In this document: positions 40,612 through 45,835 of the stretch, piece by piece
Position numbering within the stretch: the first letter of the stretch is position 1
Layout of the letters: each line of letters begins with the position of its first letter
From: Sulfuricurvum sp.
Lineage (GTDB): Bacteria; Campylobacterota; Campylobacteria; Campylobacterales; Sulfurimonadaceae
Reading direction: 5' to 3'
NCBI GenBank assembly: GCA_028718525.1
Contig: JAQULP010000016.1
Coordinates: 1-45,835, forward strand
DNA length: 45,835 nucleotides
Translations under genes and position numbers: made by a program
Notes under the pieces: generated by a model
What the model was told of the DNA's origin: nothing
Database searches by the model: none
Seen by the model: only the letters and a program-made list of their open reading frames with translations

Positions 40612-42198
40612 ATGGTCGATGGTGTATTCCCGCAATCTCTAAAAGAGCAGTTGAAATATCGCCTCAAAGAGCATAATCCCGAGTACCGTTATTACAAATC
40701 GATTTTTAACCTTACCCGCGATCTGATCGCACTGAGTGACGGAGACCGGATTATCGACGCCAACAGAGCATTTATCTCTTTTTTCGAGGAACAGGGGATT
40801 AATGTTTTTGCACCTGATTTTCTCTTCCCGGCCTATCTGACAAGGATAGACAAGTTCGGCTACGTATACGACGGGTATCAGGAGAAACGGTGGTATGAGA
40901 CTATCCTATCCGGTGGGAAAGAACTGTACCGTGTCGCCATAGCCGGTGCGGAAACCCTTCACACTTTTAACATCACCCTTTCGCAGATTGCCCCGGATGA
41001 AGAGACCTATATCCTTACGTTGACGGATATCACCGAAATGATGGGGTATAAGAGCGTTTTGGAAGAGAGTTTCCGCTCCAGTGTCGAAGATAAAAAAGAA
41101 GCGCAATTTTTGTTTCAGCAATATGACCGTGCGATCGATGTGTCCAACCTGGTTTCCAAAAGCGATTTGGACGGAACCCTTACCTACGTCAATGACGCTT
41201 TTTGCAAAGCCCTCAAATACGAACGGGAAGAGCTGATCGGAGATAACGTTTTAATCCTGTGCGTCCCGGATGAAAATGACTTATGCTACGAAGCGATTTG
41301 GAAGATTATTAAAGATGGGCATATTTGGAAGGGGGTGATCCAAAATATGGACAAAGAGGGGGAAATCCACTATTTTGACACAACGATTGTTCCGATTAAA
41401 GACCCCTCGGGCGAGGTCAGGGAATACCTCTCGGTCCGGCATGAAATTACCGAGATGGTAAAGGCCAAAGAGGAGGCGATACGGACTCTCGAATCCAAAA
41501 CGAAATTTTTTGATCAGGTATCGCATGAACTCCGGACCCCTCTCAACGCTATCGTCAATTTCACCGATTTGGCTCTGGAAAATTTTGAGGATCTAGATGA
41601 AGAGAGCCGCGATTTGGCCAAGATGTACATTGAACGGGCTTATAAGAACTCCCAAAGCCTTTTATCCCTGATCAACTCCCTGCTCGATATGGCGAAACTG
41701 AAATCGGGGCAGGAGACGTTTGCGATTGAAGCGTATAACGCCTCTGAACTGGTAATGGAAACGTATGAAAATTGTTCGAGTTTGAATAACAATAACGATG
41801 TGGAATATCGACTTAATGTTCAATTGAACACTATTTGGATAAATTGTGATCCGTTAAAATTCAGACAGATCCTTACCAACCTGATTTCCAATGCCCTCAA
41901 ATTTACGCAGCGGGGATTTGTCGAAGTTCGGATAGCGACGGTGGATGACAACGTCTTGATTGAAGTGGAGGATACCGGGATGGGGATTGCGCACGATAAA
42001 CTTCATTCTGTTTTTGAACCGTTTCAGCAAGCACGAAACGACGATCTTGGGACGGGCCTTGGGCTCAGCATCGTCAGAGAGTACGCCCATGCAATGGGAT
42101 TTGTTCTGGATGTCCGTTCCTCTGAGGGGATCGGAAGCTGTTTTACCCTTAAAACAAAAAGAAATCTTATGAAAGAGGAACTGGCATGGGTAATATAA
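40612..42198 (+). CDS. Cytoplasmic PAS-containing sensor histidine kinase
   Basis: The 528-residue protein has two PAS domains (about 20-150 and 165-285; the second has SDLDGTLTYVNDAFCKAL and the closing SVRHEITEM), a dimerisation helix with the phospho-accepting His 305 (SHELRTPLN) and an ATP-binding domain with N box NLISNALKFT, G1 VEDTGMGI and G2 GTGLGLSIV. There is no membrane segment, so it senses an internal signal. It overlaps the next gene, a response regulator, by 13 bp. The pair is followed by CheY-, CheW- and receptor genes, so it may tune that pathway. Confidence 0.92.
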   Translation: MVDGVFPQSLKEQLKYRLKEHNPEYRYYKSIFNLTRDLIALSDGDRIIDANRAFISFFEEQGINVFAPDFLFPAYLTRIDKFGYVYDGYQEKRWYETILSGGKELYRVAIAGAETLHTFNITLSQIAPDEETYILTLTDITEMMGYKSVLEESFRSSVEDKKEAQFLFQQYDRAIDVSNLVSKSDLDGTLTYVNDAFCKALKYEREELIGDNVLILCVPDENDLCYEAIWKIIKDGHIWKGVIQNMDKEGEIHYFDTTIVPIKDPSGEVREYLSVRHEITEMVKAKEEAIRTLESKTKFFDQVSHELRTPLNAIVNFTDLALENFEDLDEESRDLAKMYIERAYKNSQSLLSLINSLLDMAKLKSGQETFAIEAYNASELVMETYENCSSLNNNNDVEYRLNVQLNTIWINCDPLKFRQILTNLISNALKFTQRGFVEVRIATVDDNVLIEVEDTGMGIAHDKLHSVFEPFQQARNDDLGTGLGLSIVREYAHAMGFVLDVRSSEGIGSCFTLKTKRNLMKEELAWVI

Positions 42199-43643
42199 GA
42201 TTACTGATCGTCGATGATGTGGAAGACAATCGACTGGTTCTCAAAGCAATTTGCCGCAAAATAGAGGGGTTTGAAATCCAGGAGGCGCAAGACGGTTTGG
42301 AAGCCGTTGAAAAAACGGCTTCATGGCTTCCCAATATCATCCTTATGGATATTATGATGCCGAAGATGGATGGATTTGAGGCCTCGAAAATCATTAAGGA
42401 ACGTTACCCTGCAACGGTAATTATCGCGGTAACGGCGGTCATTGATCCCCATATGGAAGAGAAGATGTCGGCTATCGGAGTCGCCGCCTATATCCATAAA
42501 CCGATCGACAAGGAATTGATCCGGTTTAAACTCAAAAGTTTTCAGTCGGTGTTGCGGGCCAAACAAGGGGAATACAAAAAACTTTCCGAGAGGGAAGCCG
42601 TGAACCCCTTCTCCTCCGATATCCGTTATTTTAAAACGGTTTTTGAAAACGTCGATCCTGATGCAATGATGGATTTCGGTATGTGGATTCTGGGGCGGTG
42701 CGAGGACGGTTCGGGATTGTCGTCGACCAAAGTGGATGCTCTGCTTGAGCTTTTTTATGAACTGATGCGTCACGAAGCCCGCAATGTGCAGGGGATAAGC
42801 ATCGTTGCCGAAGAGAGTTTCGAAGCACTGTACGTTACGTTGAAGTTTCCAAAGGCGGTAGTGCTCAATACGAAAGCTTCGGCTCTAATCCGTGAGATAG
42901 GGGCAGATTGCCGTATTCGAGAGGTGTTTGTTTCGGTCCGCCTTGGGTTGAACATGGTTTGCCTGCTGCCCAACCGTTATGAGAAAACGTTAATCAAACC
43001 GGCAGTCTCTGAACCTGCAATTGCGGTTCAGCCGGCTGAGAAAGTTCGCATTGAATCGCCGCGCATGAGTGAAGAGGCTTTCAAGGAACCGGAGTCAGTG
43101 AAAGAAAAAAGGGAGATCCAGAGCGAGGAGAAGAGCCTGCTTCGACAGAGCTTCGTCCAGAAAACGAATGCCATCGATTACGTGAGCGAAATCGGCGGAG
43201 ACGTTTTGGATGAGATACGCGACCTTGAGAGCCTGGATGCGGAGTGGAAGGAAAAACTCTATATTTTCGAGCAGAATCCGACCCCTCAAAACCTTTATAA
43301 TTTTATTGACGGGGTTCTTGGGGTCTATGTAAGTGCGATCAATAATTTGTTTGAATTCACCGCATTGGCCTATGCCCTTTCGTCGTTAGGCGTCTTTTTA
43401 AAAGAGAATGTTGATACAATTACGCAAGATCCATCCAAACTAAAGGTGCTGGTAATGCTTACTGAGCACTTGGGGGCAGACCTGGTATCGTGGCGCGAAC
43501 ATGTTTTTGAATTGAGAGATACGGCGGATATCCACTATTTGGACAGTTCGTTTTTCAGCTCATGCATGCAGATAGAGGGGATTATCGGCAACAAAGAGGT
43601 CTGCGCAGAGGATGACGATGATGACGGAATGGAATTTTTTTAA
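42186..43643 (+). CDS. Response regulator with long uncharacterised C-terminus
   Basis: The first 120 residues form a receiver domain: acidic pocket D10/D11, phospho-acceptor D55 (ILMDIMMPK), TAV and the conserved Lys in HKPID. The remaining 365 residues match no output domain I know. Residues about 130-270 form a mixed alpha-beta domain; 280-325 is a charged linker (EEAFKEPESVKEKREIQSEE); 330-480 is a helical domain ending YLDSSFFSSCMQIEGIIG, with an acidic tail (EDDDDDG). The last part is not an HPt domain, since no H-x-L-K-G is present. It overlaps the kinase gene, so the kinase at 40612 is its probable donor. Confidence 0.85.
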   Translation: MGNIRLLIVDDVEDNRLVLKAICRKIEGFEIQEAQDGLEAVEKTASWLPNIILMDIMMPKMDGFEASKIIKERYPATVIIAVTAVIDPHMEEKMSAIGVAAYIHKPIDKELIRFKLKSFQSVLRAKQGEYKKLSEREAVNPFSSDIRYFKTVFENVDPDAMMDFGMWILGRCEDGSGLSSTKVDALLELFYELMRHEARNVQGISIVAEESFEALYVTLKFPKAVVLNTKASALIREIGADCRIREVFVSVRLGLNMVCLLPNRYEKTLIKPAVSEPAIAVQPAEKVRIESPRMSEEAFKEPESVKEKREIQSEEKSLLRQSFVQKTNAIDYVSEIGGDVLDEIRDLESLDAEWKEKLYIFEQNPTPQNLYNFIDGVLGVYVSAINNLFEFTALAYALSSLGVFLKENVDTITQDPSKLKVLVMLTEHLGADLVSWREHVFELRDTADIHYLDSSFFSSCMQIEGIIGNKEVCAEDDDDDGMEFF

Positions 43644-43665
43644 GCACTAGAAGGAGACGGTAATA

Positions 43666-44052
43666 ATGGCTAAACGGGTAATAATTGTAGACGATTCACG
43701 GGCGGTTATCGCAACGGCGGAGTTGGCACTGGATGAGATGATCAGTTCGGGAGTGATCGAATTTAAATCGTATTTGAATCCGGCGGAATTACTGGGGAAA
43801 TTACAAAGCGGCCAAGAGAGTTTTGATCTGCTGATCAGCGACGTCAATATGCCGGAGATGAACGGGCTCGATTTGGCCCGCGAGATCAAAAAAGACGAGC
43901 GGTATAAGACCAAACCGATCCTTGTCTTGACGACGGAGAGTTCGAACGATATGAAAATGGCGGGAAAAGAGATCGGGGTAACCGGATGGATGGTCAAACC
44001 GTTCAGCGATGACAAACTGGTTAAATCCCTCAAAATGGTACTGGGGGTATAG
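43666..44052 (+). CDS. CheY-like single-domain response regulator
   Basis: The 128-residue protein is a lone receiver domain with D9/D10, phospho-acceptor D59 (LLISDVNMPEMNG), the TTE region and the conserved Lys in VKPF. It has no output domain. Such proteins either bind a motor switch or act as phosphate sinks. It has an AAGGAG ribosome binding site, follows the long response regulator by 22 bp and precedes cheW-like by 2 bp. A motile-organism cheY would be expected to exist elsewhere as well, so I leave the symbol open. Confidence 0.92.
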   Translation: MAKRVIIVDDSRAVIATAELALDEMISSGVIEFKSYLNPAELLGKLQSGQESFDLLISDVNMPEMNGLDLAREIKKDERYKTKPILVLTTESSNDMKMAGKEIGVTGWMVKPFSDDKLVKSLKMVLGV

Positions 44053-44054
44053 CG

Positions 44055-44555
44055 ATGGAATCAAACACCGTTCAAAGCAGAAAAGAGCGCTATCTCACGT
44101 TCTTTTTGGGTGAGGAACAATACGGCATTGCGATTGATCGGATCAAAGAGATCATTGCCATGATGAAAGTCACCTACGTACCGAAGACCCCCGAGTACAT
44201 GCGCGGCGTGATCAACCTGCGCGGGTCCATCATTCCCGTCGTCGATACGCGGCTGCGCTTTGGGATGGAGCCTCGAGAGAGCGACATGCACACGGCGATC
44301 ATCATCGTCGAAGTGGAAAAAGTGAATGTCGGATTTATCGTCGACCGTGTCGAAGAGGTTGCCTCGATTGATTCGGCCCATCTGGGGGCGGCACCGAAAT
44401 TCGGGAGCAACGTCGATACCGATTTTATCTGCGCTATGGCCCAAATCGAAGAGAACGTCGTGATGATACTCGATGTGCTCAAACTTTTCGAAGCGGATGA
44501 GTTGGTGAGTTTAGAACAGATACAGCAAACACAAACAGCGAATGAGGGGGAATAA
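44055..44555 (+). CDS. CheW-like adaptor
   Basis: The 166-residue protein is a CheW domain: [18 protein letters not shown] at the N-terminus, [21 protein letters not shown] in the middle and an [14 protein letters not shown] ending. CheW links chemoreceptors to the CheA kinase. It lies 1 bp before a chemoreceptor gene and 2 bp after the CheY-like gene. No cheA is visible in this window. It could be beyond the right edge, or this CheW may plug the neighbouring receptor into a central chemotaxis array. Confidence 0.93.
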   Translation: MESNTVQSRKERYLTFFLGEEQYGIAIDRIKEIIAMMKVTYVPKTPEYMRGVINLRGSIIPVVDTRLRFGMEPRESDMHTAIIIVEVEKVNVGFIVDRVEEVASIDSAHLGAAPKFGSNVDTDFICAMAQIEENVVMILDVLKLFEADELVSLEQIQQTQTANEGE

Positions 44556-44556
44556 G

Positions 44557-45835
44557 ATGAGTTGGATTGATAATATGGTACTTCGCAGCAAGTTGATCTT
44601 GCTGACAACCTTTATGATGGCGGCGTTGATCATTGTCGGGGGCGTTGCTCTGAATTCGGTGAGTAAGTGGCAGGACGATGTCAATGAACTGGGTGCCAAT
44701 CGTCTTCCTTCTGTTGTCGGATTGATGAAGATGCGTACCGGAATCAATAAAATTATTATTCAGCAAAACCGGGTACGCGGGCTTATCCAAGATCCGAAAC
44801 GGGCTGAGAAATGGGCCAACTGTGCGGAGCAGATAGATAAAGGGTGGGCCTATTATAAAGAGGGATATGATCTCTACGCTCCATTGCCGCAGACAACCGA
44901 AGAGGCGGCAGAGTGGAAAAATTTTGAAGAGAATATGGCCATTTGGAAAGAGATGAGCGATAAATTTCAGCGTGATTTCATCATTCCGTTGGGGAACGGG
45001 ACCCTGATGCTGGATGATGAAGAAATTTATATGCAACTGACAAAATTTGTCGAAGGGAGCCGTGACGTCCGCGGGAAAATGCTCGATAATATTGAAACGA
45101 TCAGCAAGATTAACGAGGACGCTTCAGCAGAGACGGTGAAAAGTGCGACGGATGATTCCAGCGCTGCCGCCACGATGACGATGGTAATTTCCGTTATCGC
45201 CCTGATTGTCGCGATCATCCTTGCGATGGTGATTATCCGTTCCGTTACCCGATCGATTTCGCAAAGCGTTGCGTCTATTCGCGACGGAGCGATGCAGATT
45301 ACCTCGGCATCGGATCAGGTCGCTTCGTCCTCCTCATCGTTGGCCCAGGGGGCTAGCGAGCAGGCTTCCAGTGTCGAAGAGGTGAGTGCAACCCTCGAAG
45401 AGTCGACGGCGATCAATTCTCAAAACGTCGATAACGCCCGTCAGGCCGATATTTTGGCGAAGAATGCGAACGATTCCGCCCGTGCGGGGTACGAAAAAGG
45501 GGAGCAGCTTTCACGCTCGATGCACAACATTACCGAATCGGCGGCAAAAATTTCAGGCATCATCAAAGCGATTGACCAAATCGCCTTCCAAACCAACCTC
45601 CTTGCTCTCAATGCAGCGGTCGAAGCGGCACGTGCGGGTGAACACGGTTTAGGGTTTGCGGTCGTTGCGGACGAAGTACGTAATCTGGCACAGCGTGCCG
45701 CCTCTGCCGCCAAAGAGACCTCCGATATCATCGAAGAGGTTGTGGATCAGATCAAAGAGGGGAACCAGATCGCCCTTGCGACCCATACATCGTTCCAAGA
45801 GATCGTAGAACAATCGAAAAAAGTCTCCGATTTGA
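44557..45835 (+). CDS. Methyl-accepting chemotaxis protein (3' end outside window)
   Basis: The open frame starts at the ATG at 44557, 1 bp after the cheW-like stop, and runs without a stop to the window edge (426 codons seen). It has a first transmembrane helix (about 11-33), a four-helix-bundle type periplasmic sensor (about 34-205), a second helix (about 208-231), a HAMP-like region and most of the signalling domain. [25 protein letters not shown] and [14 protein letters not shown] give the hairpin tip. Ligand unknown. The remainder of the gene is missing. Confidence 0.93.
   Translation, partial: MSWIDNMVLRSKLILLTTFMMAALIIVGGVALNSVSKWQDDVNELGANRLPSVVGLMKMRTGINKIIIQQNRVRGLIQDPKRAEKWANCAEQIDKGWAYYKEGYDLYAPLPQTTEEAAEWKNFEENMAIWKEMSDKFQRDFIIPLGNGTLMLDDEEIYMQLTKFVEGSRDVRGKMLDNIETISKINEDASAETVKSATDDSSAAATMTMVISVIALIVAIILAMVIIRSVTRSISQSVASIRDGAMQITSASDQVASSSSSLAQGASEQASSVEEVSATLEESTAINSQNVDNARQADILAKNANDSARAGYEKGEQLSRSMHNITESAAKISGIIKAIDQIAFQTNLLALNAAVEAARAGEHGLGFAVVADEVRNLAQRAASAAKETSDIIEEVVDQIKEGNQIALATHTSFQEIVEQSKKVSDL

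Overview
The window looks like the chromosome of a free-living member of the Campylobacterota, most like the sulfur-oxidising or sulfur-reducing genera Sulfuricurvum and Sulfurimonas. I infer this from the gene set: a CetB-like PAS energy-taxis protein, a Tat-exported type II molybdoenzyme preceded by a rhodanese, an HP0495-type DUF493 protein, and dense c-di-GMP and chemotaxis genes. The assignment rests on protein recognition only. I see no rRNA, tRNA, CRISPR array, insertion sequence or phage gene.

Layout. 1-596 is a gene-poor, AT-rich stretch with a perfect inverted repeat. 597-3880 codes for a FadL/TodX-type outer-membrane channel and two exported DUF302-like proteins. 3963-6389 holds a CetB-like PAS protein facing a three-gene operon (LRV-repeat protein, unknown protein, Mrp ATPase). 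6689-15235 is the centrepiece: a two-domain rhodanese, then catalytic (A), iron-sulfur (B) and haem (C) subunits of a type II DMSO-reductase-family enzyme, an exported Cys-rich protein, a TorD-like chaperone and a multi-cluster ferredoxin. The C subunit is fused to a c-type cytochrome domain. 15286-18773 carries an unknown coiled-coil protein, DUF493, MoaC, a membrane sensor-like protein and MobA. MoaC and MobA make the molybdenum cofactor that the enzyme needs. 18833-25418 is mostly housekeeping (phosphoesterase, DUF2780 protein, YpfJ-like protease, LeuC, ArsC-like reductase) plus an unknown exported Cys-rich protein and a TPR-PDZ protein.

25426-36683 is a signalling region. It has a chemoreceptor, a diiron metallo-beta-lactamase-fold protein in an operon with a diguanylate cyclase and a guanine-deaminase-like enzyme, and an M15 peptidase. 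Two adjacent proteins each carry four CBS motifs (one GGDEF, one PAS-GGDEF-EAL). A small cytochrome c and a zinc-sensor-type (CZB) diguanylate cyclase follow. 36820-40464 contains an RMD1/DUF155 protein, an OmpA-like protein and a pair of unknown genes. 40612-45835 is a chemosensory operon (histidine kinase, response regulator with a long unknown tail, CheY-like, CheW, chemoreceptor) that runs off the window.

Working together: the strongest system is a periplasmic molybdoenzyme with its own haem b to haem c relay, chaperone, ferredoxin and cofactor genes. Its substrate cannot be read from sequence. The rhodanese points to sulfur compounds. The nearby FadL channel and the ethylbenzene-dehydrogenase-like subunit layout leave hydrocarbon hydroxylation open. 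The other theme is sensing of oxygen, energy state and zinc through c-di-GMP, with four GGDEF proteins in about 9 kb.
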